Assembly (NCBI GenBank): GCA_947483795.1
Contig: CANKLZ010000002.1
Coordinates: 1-63,157 of the forward strand
Length of the DNA: 63,157 nt
From: Micrococcales bacterium
Lineage (GTDB): Bacteria; Actinomycetota; Actinomycetes; Actinomycetales; Microbacteriaceae
Reading direction: 5' to 3'
The notes beneath the pieces were generated by a model, which was given only the letters and a program-made list of their open reading frames with translations, was not told the DNA's origin and did not search any database. Position 1 is the stretch's first letter; every line of letters begins with the position of its first letter. Both the position numbers and the translations under genes were made by a program. Positions 8,369-17,580 of the stretch are shown here, one piece after another.

Positions 8369-11149
8369 TTAGGCGTCTCCACCTGCGTTGCCAGAAGTTC
8401 CAGCGGTGACATCTAGTAAACGGTACTTATCAATTGCGAGTTGTGGGATGTGAGTTGCAACATCCCCTCTTGAAGCAAGTTGCTCAAGCACACGTACAAC
8501 AATCGAAGGACCATCAATCTTGAATGATCTTCTGGCTGCGGCTCTTGTGTCTGAGAATCCAAAGCCATCCGCTCCTAGAGTTGCGTACTCGCCTGGAATC
8601 CACTTGCGAACCTGATCAGGTACTTGATGCATGAAGTCGCTCACACCAATGAAAGGCCCAGGGGCTCCTGCAAGTTTGTTGGTGATGTATGGAAGTGGGC
8701 TTACCTCATTTGGGTAAAGGAATTTCTTTTCATCACAGGCAAGAGCATCACGACGCAGCTCTGTCCAAGACGTAACAGACCAGATGTCCGCAGAGATGTT
8801 CCAATCATCTTGGAGCAGTCTCTGTGCTTCATGAGCCCACGGGACAGCAACACCAGAGGCGAGGATTTGTGCTTTCTTACCAGCGCCAGAACCCACGCTG
8901 ATGCGGTGAATACCTTTGACAATTCCATCGACGTCAACATTCTCAGGCTCTGCTGGGTGAATGACCGGCTCGTTATAAACAGTGATGTAGAAGATTACAT
9001 TCGGATCTTTGTGAGTTCCACCATACATACGCTCGATACCAGCTTTGATGATGTGACCAATCTCGTATCCGTAAGCAGGGTCGAATGTTATAACTCCAGT
9101 GTTTGTTGCCGCAATGATAGGGGAGTGACCATCTGCGTGCTGCAAGCCTTCACCCGTAAGAGTAGTTCTACCAGCGGTAGCACCAATCATGAATCCTCTA
9201 GAAAGCTGATCGGTAGCTGCCCATATTGCATCAGCAGTTCTTTGGAAACCGAACATCGAGTAGAAGACATAGAAAGGAATTAGCGGTTGACCTTGGGTCG
9301 CATATGATGTGGCAATCGCTGTGAAAGCAGCCATTGAGCCTGCTTCGTTGATACCGGTGTGGAGAATCTGTCCGGCATCGCTTTCTTTGTATGAAAGAAG
9401 AAGTTCACGGTCAACAGAGATGTAGTGCTGCCCATTTGGGTTATAGATCTTTGCAGTCGGGAAGAAAGCATCCATGCCGAAAGTTCTAGCTTCGTCAGGA
9501 ATTATCGGAACAATTCTTGGACCAAGCTCTGGTGTCTTTAGGAGATCCTTTAGCAGACGAACGAATGCCATTGTCGTTGCAATCTCTTGAGTACCTGAGC
9601 CACCCTTGGCTGCAGCAAATGCCTTGTCTTCAGGAAGTTCGAAGGAAACATACTTACTTCTTCGTTCGGGAAGATATCCACCTAGAGCTCGGCGGCGTTC
9701 ATGCATGTAATCAATCTCAGGAGTGCCAGGAGCCGGACGGTAGTAAGGCGGTTGATATGGATCTGCCTCAAGTTGAGCGTCAGTGATTGGGATCTTCATG
9801 TCATCACGGAATGACTTCAAGTTATCCAAAGTAAGTTTCTTCATCTGGTGAGTGGCGTTTCTACCTTCGAATGCTTTACCGAGTCCATAACCCTTGATGG
9901 TTTTGGCAAGAATAACTGTTGGCTGACCCTTGTGAGAAAGTGCTTGAGCATACGCTGCATAGATCTTGCGGTAGTCGTGGCCACCACGCTTAAGTCCCCA
10001 AATTTGTTGGTCGGTCATAGATTCAACAAGTTTTGCTGTGCGAGGGTCTCTGCCGAAGAAGTTCTCACGAATGAAGCCACCATCCATGGTTTTATATGTT
10101 TGGAAATCACCATCAGGAGTTGTGTTCATTAGATTGACCAATGCACCATCAGTGTCAGCTTGAAGAAGTGAATCCCATTCACGACCCCAAACAACTTTGA
10201 TTACGTTCCAGCCGGCACCGCGGAAGAATGATTCAAGTTCTTGAACAATCTTTCCGTTTCCACGAACAGGACCGTCAAGTCTTTGCAGGTTACAGTTCAC
10301 AACAAAGGTTAGGTTATCTAAACCATCGTTAGCGGCAAGTTGCAAAGCGCCACGTGATTCGACTTCATCCATTTCACCATCGCCTAAGAATGCCCAAACA
10401 TGTTGCTCTGATGTGTCCTTGAAGTTACGTCCTTGAAGGTATCTGTTTGCCTGAGCCTGGTAAATCGCATTGATTGGACCTATACCCATAGATACGGTGG
10501 GGAACTGCCAAAAGTCAGGCATGAGTCTTGGGTGAGGGTAAGAAGAAAGTCCTCCACCTGCATGGGACTTTTCTTGACGGAAACCATTTAGCTGTTCTTC
10601 GCTAAGGCGTCCCTCCAAGAAAGCTCTTGCGTAAGGACCAGGGCTTGCGTGTCCTTGAATGAATATCTGATCGCCACCTGACACATGATTCTGGCCTTTG
10701 AAAAAGTGGTTGAAACCAACTTCATAGAGTGAAGCTGAAGATGCATATGTTGAGATGTGTCCACCAACTGAAACACCTGGTCGCTGTGCTCTGTGGACAA
10801 GGACTGCTGCGTTCCAGCGCATCCATGCACGATAGGTTCTTTCAATTGCTTCATCACCTGGGAAGGTTGGTTCATCTGTTGTGGCAATGGTGTTGATGTA
10901 GTCGGTGGTCTGAACCATTGGAACATTTAGTTGAAGTTCATGAGAACGCTTCAAAAGATTTAACATGATTTCACGAGCACGTTTAGGTCCGTGCACTCGA
11001 GCTACCGCATCGAGGGATTCAAGCCACTCGCGGGTTTCCTCTGGATCTTGATCTGGAGTGTTGTTGTAGAAAACGTCCTGATTGTTGATGGACAAGAAAT
11101 CCTCGCTTCGTTTATAGATAACTGGTAGCTCTTGTGTTGCTTCAGTCAA
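8369..11149 (-). CDS. aceE: Pyruvate dehydrogenase E1 component, homodimeric
   Basis: 926-residue thiamine diphosphate enzyme that decarboxylates pyruvate and loads the lipoyl E2. The cofactor motif [12 protein letters not shown] is near residues 255-270 and ends in the expected [11 protein letters not shown] region. Length fits AceE (about 900). The start given is TTG at 11149; it has no clear ribosome site, so the N-terminus is uncertain by a few codons. It heads the fatty acid operon, two bases before fabD, placing acetyl-CoA production and fatty acid synthesis in one transcript. Its E2 and E3 partners are probably at 31057-33838. Confidence 0.95.
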   Translation of the reverse strand: MTEATQELPVIYKRSEDFLSINNQDVFYNNTPDQDPEETREWLESLDAVARVHGPKRAREIMLNLLKRSHELQLNVPMVQTTDYINTIATTDEPTFPGDEAIERTYRAWMRWNAAVLVHRAQRPGVSVGGHISTYASSASLYEVGFNHFFKGQNHVSGGDQIFIQGHASPGPYARAFLEGRLSEEQLNGFRQEKSHAGGGLSSYPHPRLMPDFWQFPTVSMGIGPINAIYQAQANRYLQGRNFKDTSEQHVWAFLGDGEMDEVESRGALQLAANDGLDNLTFVVNCNLQRLDGPVRGNGKIVQELESFFRGAGWNVIKVVWGREWDSLLQADTDGALVNLMNTTPDGDFQTYKTMDGGFIRENFFGRDPRTAKLVESMTDQQIWGLKRGGHDYRKIYAAYAQALSHKGQPTVILAKTIKGYGLGKAFEGRNATHQMKKLTLDNLKSFRDDMKIPITDAQLEADPYQPPYYRPAPGTPEIDYMHERRRALGGYLPERRSKYVSFELPEDKAFAAAKGGSGTQEIATTMAFVRLLKDLLKTPELGPRIVPIIPDEARTFGMDAFFPTAKIYNPNGQHYISVDRELLLSYKESDAGQILHTGINEAGSMAAFTAIATSYATQGQPLIPFYVFYSMFGFQRTADAIWAATDQLSRGFMIGATAGRTTLTGEGLQHADGHSPIIAATNTGVITFDPAYGYEIGHIIKAGIERMYGGTHKDPNVIFYITVYNEPVIHPAEPENVDVDGIVKGIHRISVGSGAGKKAQILASGVAVPWAHEAQRLLQDDWNISADIWSVTSWTELRRDALACDEKKFLYPNEVSPLPYITNKLAGAPGPFIGVSDFMHQVPDQVRKWIPGEYATLGADGFGFSDTRAAARRSFKIDGPSIVVRVLEQLASRGDVATHIPQLAIDKYRLLDVTAGTSGNAGGDA

Positions 11150-11244
11150 AAATAGTTATTAGACCGTTGTAGGTCTTGTATAAGTTTAGGGTTTGTTGGT
11201 AAGGCTTTATAGGATTAGAGCCAAGTCCAAACTAAGGAGTTCCC

Positions 11245-11709
11245 ATGTCACTAATAATCGGCGATCTAGCCCCAGATTTCACCCTTGCTAACCAATTCGG
11301 GGAGAACGTAACTCTTTCCGATTTCCGCGGCAAGAAACCAGTGGTTCTAGTTTTCTACCCTTTGTCATTCTCAGGGGTTTGCACAGGCGAACTATGTGAA
11401 ATTCGCGACAATTTCGACAAATTCGCCTCAAGTGATGTCGAATTGCTAGCTATCTCAGTAGACAGCAAGTACGTTCAGAAGGTTTTTGCTGAGCACGAGG
11501 GCTATAAGTTCTCTGTTTTGGCTGATTTCTGGCCTCACGGGCAGGTTGCTCAGGATTATGGAGTCTTCTTAGAGGAGCATGGAATCGCTAATAGAGGAAC
11601 CTTTGTTATCGATAAAGAGGGCGTTTTGGTGTCTAAATTCGTGACTGCCCCTGGTCAAGCTAGATCTTTGGACGAATATAGTCGCGCTTTGGCATCCTTG
11701 ACCGCCTAG
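11245..11709 (+). CDS. bcp: Peroxiredoxin, BCP/AhpE type
   Basis: 154-residue thiol peroxidase that reduces hydroperoxides. Peroxidatic Cys46 and a second Cys51 sit in FSGVCTGELCEIRD, the spacing of the resolving cysteine in BCP-type atypical 2-Cys enzymes, whereas mycobacterial AhpE lacks this second Cys. The ATG follows AAGGAG. It is divergent from aceE across 95 bases, matching the actinobacterial ahpE-aceE neighbourhood. The reductant is not evident from the window. Confidence 0.92.
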   Translation: MSLIIGDLAPDFTLANQFGENVTLSDFRGKKPVVLVFYPLSFSGVCTGELCEIRDNFDKFASSDVELLAISVDSKYVQKVFAEHEGYKFSVLADFWPHGQVAQDYGVFLEEHGIANRGTFVIDKEGVLVSKFVTAPGQARSLDEYSRALASLTA

Positions 11710-11757
11710 CCTGTTGTATAGTTTTACAAGCGCCACATGGCGCTGCAGTCAAGAGTC

Positions 11758-11830
11758 GGGCCTTTAGCTCAGTTGGTAGAGCGCCACGCTTACACCGTGG
11801 ATGTCATCGGTTCGAGCCCGGTAGGGCCCA
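11758..11830 (+). tRNA. tRNA-Val (anticodon UAC)
   Basis: 73-base cloverleaf without encoded CCA. The acceptor arm GGGCCTT pairs with AGGGCCC with one wobble, the D arm is GCTC/GAGC, the anticodon stem is CCACG/CGTGG with loop CTTACAC (anticodon TAC), and the T arm is ATCGG/CCGGT. Discriminator base is A. It stands alone between bcp and the permease-like gene and reads GUA and probably other GUN codons. Confidence 0.97.
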
Positions 11831-11875
11831 CTTTTAGACTACCTCCACCTAGAGGCATGAGTTAAGACTCAACGG

Positions 11876-11881
11876 TAAGAT
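11876..11881 (+). promoter_or_regulatory. -10 element of a leaderless permease-like gene
   Basis: TAAGAT lies exactly six bases before the ATG at 11888, with no Shine-Dalgarno sequence suitable for a longer leader. The same TAnnnT-N6 spacing precedes the 5' end of rnpB in this window, so transcription probably begins at the ATG. Confidence 0.5.
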
Positions 11882-11887
11882 TTGCCT

Positions 11888-14455
11888 ATGGATTCAAGCA
11901 ACTTTCAGCCACCAATTCGACGTTCGTTATCCAACGAAGAGTTGGAAGCGCGAGTTAACCAAGCCATGTCGTCTCACTCAGGTGTCGAGACAGCTATGGA
12001 GTTGCTAGTTTCTCAGGAAGCACTTAGGTCTCAAGAAGATCGTGAATTAGCTGCATGGATCGAAAATATGCAGCAAATTGGCTCACCTGAGGCTCTTAGA
12101 GCACTAGAGGGTTATAGACAATCTGAGCAAGGAATCTTCGTTCCAGTTCAAGAACAGCCGTTGATTGAGGCTATCCAAGAGCCAAAAGTGGAACCCGTAG
12201 AAGTAGCCTCGAGTTTGTTCACCGTTCCGGAGACTGAGATCCAGAGCACCGAAGAGGTTGAACAAACCGTCTTGAATCAAAATGAGACTAACGCTCCTAG
12301 TGCAAATCCTGTGGTTGAACCCTTTTCATGGTTCACCAAAACATCTGAACCTGTTGAAGCAAATACAGCTGAAGCCCCAGAGCAATCCCAAGTATCAGCT
12401 AGCCCGCTAACAGTAAACGAGCAAGTCACGAGTTTAGAACCAATTGGATCTGAGACCAGAACTGATTTCGAGGCCTTATTAGCTGCCGCAGCCGCAGAAG
12501 AAGAACTTACCGCACTGGAAGAAAAGAAATCTAAGCCTGAGGTGACTAGTAAGAAAGCCAAGCAAAAGAAAGAAAAGAAGCAAGCGACGAATACTCGTAA
12601 GAGCGGAATCGGCTCCCCAGTAATAATTTGGCTTGGCCTTACAGCACTGGTAGCACCAATTGCTTTGGTTTGGGCATTAATTGGTTCTGGAATTTCCTCA
12701 ACGGCAATGGCAATAACATTCGGGGTAGCCATTCTGGTATCTGGCTCGCTAATTGCTCACGCTGCTTTAGCTAGTCGCAGGAACAGTAGCTTGCCGACTG
12801 AAGTTACTGGTCTACCTTCGCAGTCTGAACAGGAAACCATCTTGGTTCCAACACAGGTCGAAGAACATCGTTTTGAAGTGGCAGTTACAACTTCTCATCC
12901 ATTAGTTGAAATGGAAGCTGTTGAAGAAAAGCCGGAGGCACTAGGTCAATCATCGACCGAACCTGTGTCCCAGGCCATTGAAACCAATGTGCTCATACCC
13001 TCAGATGAATTCCGCAATCGTGGATTTACTTCTCAGCTTCTTGTATGGTTCGGTCTGTCCTCAACCCTGGCTCCTATTGTTTTAGTTTGGTCTCTTATTG
13101 GTTCTGGGCTTAGTGCACCTGTTATAGCAGTAGTTCTTAGCGTCGGATATTTAGTTTCGGGTTCACTGATCGCCCTAGCTGTTCTCGCTGGAAAGAGAAG
13201 TGGCCAGTCAACTAGCACTACCGCTCGAGCTGTGTTTGGAGTTTGGGGTAATGCTCTTCCGAGCGGGTTATTGTTCGTTAGTCGTGTGGCTATAGCTGCC
13301 CTGTTAATCGGAACATTCTCGTATTTGATGAATGGCGTTGAAGCTCGTATTCCAGATTTCAATACTGTCCTTGCAAGCACTTCCGGATTCTCAGTGACGG
13401 TCGGTTTAGTGGTGCAGATCGGCTTTTTGATCATAGTCACGGCCCTAGCAGCTGTTAGGGGAGGAGCTGCACGTATCATTCAAGTTTCATTTAGCGTTTT
13501 AGCTTTTGCTCTAGTCGCTGAAAGTTTCGTGTCACTGACTGTCAATCCAATCGCCTTACAGGCAAGTGGAACCAAAGGTGTGATCTCCGAGTCTGCACTT
13601 GCAGGGGTCGGCATGATTTTGATGGTCAACCTAACTTTGTGGTTTGCAGTTGCTCCTAACCTTTCGAAAGCAATTCCTACCAATGTAAAGAGTTACAAAG
13701 TGTACATTGCAGCGTTTGTTTCCAACTTTGTAGCACCGGTGCTTGTGGGAGTTGTCTCATTGCTTTGGTTAGGTCAAGTCAGTCTGGAGGCTTCAGAAGG
13801 CTTTAGTCTTCAAGACGCTGTGCTAGGTCTACCAAACTGGGCTCAAGGATCTCTAATGTCAGGTATCGCCTTAGCTTTGGTTTACGCTGTTCTGCTCTCA
13901 GCCCGATCAGCTGCTTTGGACTTGGTTTCAGTATTTAGGCTCAAGGGAAAAATCTCCGCGTTGGTTATGAGTGTCACTGCTGTTGCATCGCTTCTAGCAC
14001 TATTCGCTCAGCAGCCATCCAGCCAACAAGTTGAATATCTTCTAAACGTGTTTGTGTTGGTCTCTGCAGTATCCGCCGGTTGGATAGGAATCTTTGCCGG
14101 TGATGGCCTGGTGAGAAAGATTCCGTATCACGAACTTTCTTTAGCCAGAGCCTACGGGGTATACAAGAAGTTCAACTTAATGTCTTTGTTCACTTGGTTC
14201 ATAACTATTGCCTTTGCAATTGCTTTTATGCCGGTGAATCTCTATGGGATGAACTTCATGGGCTTCGCACTACCTGTACTCGGACTCGAGCCAAGTGTGT
14301 CTATCTCTGCTCTCGGCTTTACAGCAACCGTCCTGTTAGGTTTCCTACTGACCATAATCTTCAGAGTTCCTCAGATCAGGAGACAAGAAGCCGAAATAAA
14401 TGAACTTGAAGCTAGGCGCGAGCAGCTGAACGACATCTTCTTGGTTACCGAGTAA
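11888..14455 (+). CDS. NCS1-like permease with duplicated first membrane hairpin and long N-terminal region
   Basis: 855 residues. Residues 1-about 235 are soluble, rich in Glu/Gln and ending in a Lys-rich stretch. Two copies of a membrane hairpin follow, about 240-298 and 379-437, roughly half identical and both holding the core LIGSG(I/L)S and LVSGSLIA. An acidic linker separates them. From about 450 the sequence resembles the cytosine permease (CodB/NCS1) core after helix 2: R-x-x-FGVWG-x-xLPS-x-LL, followed by about ten helices. The ATG at 11888 is preferred over TTG at 11882. It directly abuts the Nif3 gene. Substrate unknown; nucleobase-type transport is inferred from the fold. It may also be a membrane scaffold rather than an active transporter. 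Confidence 0.65.
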   Translation: MDSSNFQPPIRRSLSNEELEARVNQAMSSHSGVETAMELLVSQEALRSQEDRELAAWIENMQQIGSPEALRALEGYRQSEQGIFVPVQEQPLIEAIQEPKVEPVEVASSLFTVPETEIQSTEEVEQTVLNQNETNAPSANPVVEPFSWFTKTSEPVEANTAEAPEQSQVSASPLTVNEQVTSLEPIGSETRTDFEALLAAAAAEEELTALEEKKSKPEVTSKKAKQKKEKKQATNTRKSGIGSPVIIWLGLTALVAPIALVWALIGSGISSTAMAITFGVAILVSGSLIAHAALASRRNSSLPTEVTGLPSQSEQETILVPTQVEEHRFEVAVTTSHPLVEMEAVEEKPEALGQSSTEPVSQAIETNVLIPSDEFRNRGFTSQLLVWFGLSSTLAPIVLVWSLIGSGLSAPVIAVVLSVGYLVSGSLIALAVLAGKRSGQSTSTTARAVFGVWGNALPSGLLFVSRVAIAALLIGTFSYLMNGVEARIPDFNTVLASTSGFSVTVGLVVQIGFLIIVTALAAVRGGAARIIQVSFSVLAFALVAESFVSLTVNPIALQASGTKGVISESALAGVGMILMVNLTLWFAVAPNLSKAIPTNVKSYKVYIAAFVSNFVAPVLVGVVSLLWLGQVSLEASEGFSLQDAVLGLPNWAQGSLMSGIALALVYAVLLSARSAALDLVSVFRLKGKISALVMSVTAVASLLALFAQQPSSQQVEYLLNVFVLVSAVSAGWIGIFAGDGLVRKIPYHELSLARAYGVYKKFNLMSLFTWFITIAFAIAFMPVNLYGMNFMGFALPVLGLEPSVSISALGFTATVLLGFLLTIIFRVPQIRRQEAEINELEARREQLNDIFLVTE

Positions 14456-15289
14456 ATGAACTTACCACTGGCACATGTCATAGAAGCCTTCGAAAAACTT
14501 TGGCCTACTCATTTAGCTGAAGACTGGGATGTGGTTGGCCTAGTATCTGGTTCTCCTAATCAAACTATTTCTAAGGTGATGTTGACAGTTGATGTTACCC
14601 ATGAAGTGGTGCAGCAGGCAAAGGATTCCAAGGCAAACTTAATACTTGCTCATCATCCACTAATGCTAAGAGGCGTCAGTTCCTTGCCGGAGGACAGTTC
14701 AAAAGGTTCAGTGATTGCCAACATAATTCGAGCAGATATAGCTCTGTACTCTGCTCATACCAACGCTGACTCGGTATCATCAGGTACTTCAGCAGTATTG
14801 GCTGATGCAATAGGTCTCAAGAACGCACAAGTGCTCTCGCCAGCAGCAGATGCAGGTTTAGGTATCGGAATCAAAGGGGAACTAGATCAAGGGATACCTT
14901 TGAGCGAATTAGCAACTCGTTTGCTGAGTGTTCTTCCGCAGACTGCTTCGGGAATTAGAGTTGCTGGCGAATACGATCGAGTCGTAAAAACCGTGGCTCT
15001 ATGTGCTGGTGCAGGCGACTCTTATCTAGAGCTCGCTTTGAATTCTGGATCAGATGTTTTTATTACTTCTGATCTTCGTCATCACAGAGCGCAAGAGACA
15101 CTTGAGGAAGCCAAGGCCAGGGGATTAGATTTCTCACTTGTTGATATATCTCACTGGGCAGCAGAGTTTCTATGGTTGGCTAAAGCTAAGGAACAACTGA
15201 GTATTGAACTACCTGAACTAGAGTTCGAAGTATGTGACATTAGAACTGACGTATTTGAATTCCTCATGAACAAGCCGAAAGAAGAGTAA
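14456..15289 (+). CDS. Nif3-like dinuclear metal centre protein (DUF34)
   Basis: 277-residue member of the Nif3/YbgI family, often annotated as GTP cyclohydrolase I type 2-like. The metal-ligand motifs are visible: ILAHHPL near residue 63, SAHTNAD near 100, and TSDLRHH in the C-terminal half. The ATG follows the preceding stop with no gap. It precedes the zinc-ribbon protein and the RNase H/phosphatase, the same order as Rv2230c-Rv2228c. The cellular role of the family is not settled; metal handling or nucleotide hydrolysis are suggestions. Confidence 0.88.
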   Translation: MNLPLAHVIEAFEKLWPTHLAEDWDVVGLVSGSPNQTISKVMLTVDVTHEVVQQAKDSKANLILAHHPLMLRGVSSLPEDSSKGSVIANIIRADIALYSAHTNADSVSSGTSAVLADAIGLKNAQVLSPAADAGLGIGIKGELDQGIPLSELATRLLSVLPQTASGIRVAGEYDRVVKTVALCAGAGDSYLELALNSGSDVFITSDLRHHRAQETLEEAKARGLDFSLVDISHWAAEFLWLAKAKEQLSIELPELEFEVCDIRTDVFEFLMNKPKEE

Positions 15290-16002
15290 TGAAACTAGAT
15301 AGAGCAGGTCAATCGGCATTGCTAAAACTCTCACAAGTTGACTTGGAAATCGAGCAAATCAAGTCTGAGATTTCCAAGGCGGTTAGTTCAAAAGAGCTGA
15401 CAGAAGCTTCAGCCAAGCTATCTTCGACTTCAGGTGAGGTCTTGGCTGCAAGGACCAACTTTGAGAACCTAAACATGGAAGCTCGCAAAGCTGACGATAA
15501 CTTGCACTTAGTCGAAGAACGTATTGCTAGAGACATGGAGAGACTCAACAACACTTCTTCGCCGAAAGATGCACAGGCGATTCAATCAGAAGTTGAGTCA
15601 CTAACCAAAAGAAAGAGTGATCTCGAGGAAGTTGAACTCGAAGTTCTAGATCGTCTAGAGAAAGCAGAGACTGAGTTGAACGCTATTTCTGTTACTCGTG
15701 AAGAACTTTCTAAACTGGTCTCTGAAATGCAAGAAAGCATTCAGTTGCAAGTAGATGAACTCAAATCTAGAGGCAGGAAACTCACCGCAGATAGAGAGAT
15801 TCTGCTGACTAAAGTTTCAAGTGAGATTCTCGTCAGGTATCAGAACCTGTCGGCAAAACAGGTTGCCGTAGGGCAAATCGAAAACAGATCTTGTACAGCC
15901 TGTCGCATGGGTCTTACTGCAAGCACCATTGATGCTCTTTCCTCTTTAGCTGAGGATGAGGTTGGCTCTTGTCCTGAGTGTCTAGCAATGATTGTTCGAT
16001 GA
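15289..16002 (+). CDS. Coiled-coil protein with C4 zinc ribbon (CT398/Rv2229c type)
   Basis: 237 residues: a long heptad-rich coiled-coil hairpin (about 10-180) followed by a zinc ribbon with Cys pairs in CTACRMGL and CPEC near the C-terminus. The ATG overlaps the Nif3 stop (TAATG). The family is widespread and often lies beside Nif3 and RNase H genes; it is thought to act as an adaptor for nucleic acid or secretion complexes, but the function here is unproven. Confidence 0.88.
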   Translation: MKLDRAGQSALLKLSQVDLEIEQIKSEISKAVSSKELTEASAKLSSTSGEVLAARTNFENLNMEARKADDNLHLVEERIARDMERLNNTSSPKDAQAIQSEVESLTKRKSDLEEVELEVLDRLEKAETELNAISVTREELSKLVSEMQESIQLQVDELKSRGRKLTADREILLTKVSSEILVRYQNLSAKQVAVGQIENRSCTACRMGLTASTIDALSSLAEDEVGSCPECLAMIVR

Positions 16003-17192
16003 CTCAAAGCATAACTATTGAAGCCGATGGTGGCTCAAGAGGAAATCCAGGTCCTGCCGGTTCGGGTGCAGTGATTTTAGATTCAAAGACTGGTTCGATT
16101 CTAGCTGAGGTCGCTGTGTTCATCGGAGTGGCCACCAACAACGTTGCTGAGTATCGAGCAGTGTTGGCAGCCATAGAGGTGGCTAATGAGATAGCACCAG
16201 CAGTAAGAACACTTGTGCGTATGGACAGCAAGCTCGTTGTTGAACAAATGTCAGGCCGGTGGAAAGTAAAGAATGAGGGTATGCAGGATCTCGCCCTTGC
16301 TTTGAAGGATGCTATCGGTTCAAGAGAAGTAAGTTTCGAGTGGATTCCACGCGAACAAAATGGTAAGGCTGACTCACTTGCGAATGAAGCGATGGATGCA
16401 GAGAAAAGCACCATACGGAAATACATAGGTTCTGCCGACACATCAACAATTGATGTCATCACTTCATCATCCAAACCAATAGCCGCAGATCTTGAATACA
16501 ACCCTGAACTGCCAAGTTCGGTCCGAGCGCCGCGAAATGTTTCTAAGAAACTCACCACCATTATCTTGGTCCGTCATGGGCGAACCATCCTCACAGAGAG
16601 TCACAGAATCTCGGGGCGGGGTGGTGAAGATCCTCAACTTTCAGATGCAGGTAAGGAAGATGCGAGGAAGGTTGCCGAAGAACTCACTCACGTTGGCGCC
16701 TCTGGTCCACATGCAAAGCTTCTATCACCAAGTGTTGTGGTTAGTTCACCTATCGCTAGGGCAAGAGAGACAGCTTCAATAATCGCGTCGAAGTTAGGCA
16801 TTCCAGTTGAGACGCATGATGACATTGCTGAGATTGCCTTTGGCGATTGGGATGGACACACCAATCAAGAAGTGGCAGCTAATTGGTCAGCGCTCTATGA
16901 CCAATGGCGAGGAGACGTAAGGATCTCTCCACCAGGTGGCGGGGAGTCGTTAGAAGAGTTTGACGTTCGAGTAAACAAAGGAATCTCAGCGATACTCGAC
17001 AAGCATGAAGGCAAAACTGTAATTGTTGTGGCTCACGTCATGCCTATCAGGGGATTCATAAAGAAGGCTATTGATGCCACTTGGCCTGCATACTGGAGAA
17101 CCAGCATTGCTCCTTGTTCAATAAGTGTCATCAGGTTCTGGGGCGATGAAGCAGCTGAGATTTCGGTAGTGAATCAAACCAATCACCTCTAG
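15999..17192 (+). CDS. Bifunctional RNase H / acid phosphatase
   Basis: 397 residues in two domains. The N-terminal RNase HI domain (1-about 135) has the DEDD set: Asp in EADGGSRGNPG, Glu in NNVAEYRA, Asp in RMDSKL, and Asp in NGKADSLAN. The C-terminal histidine-phosphatase domain begins with LVRHGRT (about 190) and has the second His in VVAHVMPIRG. The fusion is the actinobacterial Rv2228c type, where the phosphatase part has alpha-ribazole phosphatase-like activity. The ATG at 15999 overlaps the previous stop as ATGA, better than the GTG at 15978. Confidence 0.93.
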   Translation: MTQSITIEADGGSRGNPGPAGSGAVILDSKTGSILAEVAVFIGVATNNVAEYRAVLAAIEVANEIAPAVRTLVRMDSKLVVEQMSGRWKVKNEGMQDLALALKDAIGSREVSFEWIPREQNGKADSLANEAMDAEKSTIRKYIGSADTSTIDVITSSSKPIAADLEYNPELPSSVRAPRNVSKKLTTIILVRHGRTILTESHRISGRGGEDPQLSDAGKEDARKVAEELTHVGASGPHAKLLSPSVVVSSPIARARETASIIASKLGIPVETHDDIAEIAFGDWDGHTNQEVAANWSALYDQWRGDVRISPPGGGESLEEFDVRVNKGISAILDKHEGKTVIVVAHVMPIRGFIKKAIDATWPAYWRTSIAPCSISVIRFWGDEAAEISVVNQTNHL

Positions 17193-17218
17193 GGCTATCT
17201 TGCCTCAGCCTTCTCGAT

Positions 17219-17224
17219 TACTCT
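17219..17224 (+). promoter_or_regulatory. -10 element of rnpB
   Basis: TACTCT, ending six bases before the predicted 5' end of RNase P RNA at 17231. No convincing -35 at 16-18 bases. It fits the TAnnnT actinobacterial -10 and calibrates the spacing used for the leaderless genes in this window. Confidence 0.5.
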
Positions 17225-17230
17225 TGAGTT

Positions 17231-17579
17231 GGAAGGGTCGGCTAGACGGTCGCGGTAGCGCAAGCTAACGAGGAACGTCCGGGCTCCACATAGCAGAGTG
17301 GTGGGTAACACCCACTCGGTGTAAACCGCAAGAAAGTGCAACAGAGAGTAGACCGCCACGCAAGTGGTAAGGGTGAAACGGTGGTGTAAGAGACCACCAG
17401 CGTTTTAGGTAACTAAGACGGCTAGGTAAACCTCGCTCGGAGCAAGGTCATACAGAAGGCGTTTGAGAGCAGCTAGTTCAAGTCTTCGGGTAGACCGCTT
17501 GATGGCATTGGTAACAATGTCGCTAGATAGATGACCGTCACCGCAAGGTACAGAACCCGGCGTATCGGCCGACCCCTCC
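17231..17579 (+). ncRNA. rnpB: RNase P RNA, bacterial class A
   Basis: About 349 bases. The 5' GGGTCGG pairs with CCGACCC at the 3' end (P1). Conserved core elements are present: GAGGAACGTCCGGGCTCC (about 17270-17287) and the 3' ACAGAACCCGGCGTATCGG (about 17551-17569). It matures tRNA 5' ends together with the RnpA protein. It follows the RNase H/phosphatase gene, a common actinobacterial arrangement. Its 3' end reaches the stop codon of the convergent ppgK, leaving no room for a separate terminator. Confidence 0.96.
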
Positions 17580-17580
17580 A

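Noticed and set aside
8624-9283. 219-codon open frame antisense to aceE.
   Set aside because: Low-complexity, cysteine-rich translation with no family resemblance, entirely inside a clear AceE coding region.
11729-11744. Palindrome AGCGCCACATGGCGCT between bcp and tRNA-Val, considered as a terminator or operator.
   Set aside because: The loop would be four bases at most and no T-tract follows; it could be a weak bcp terminator but cannot be supported.
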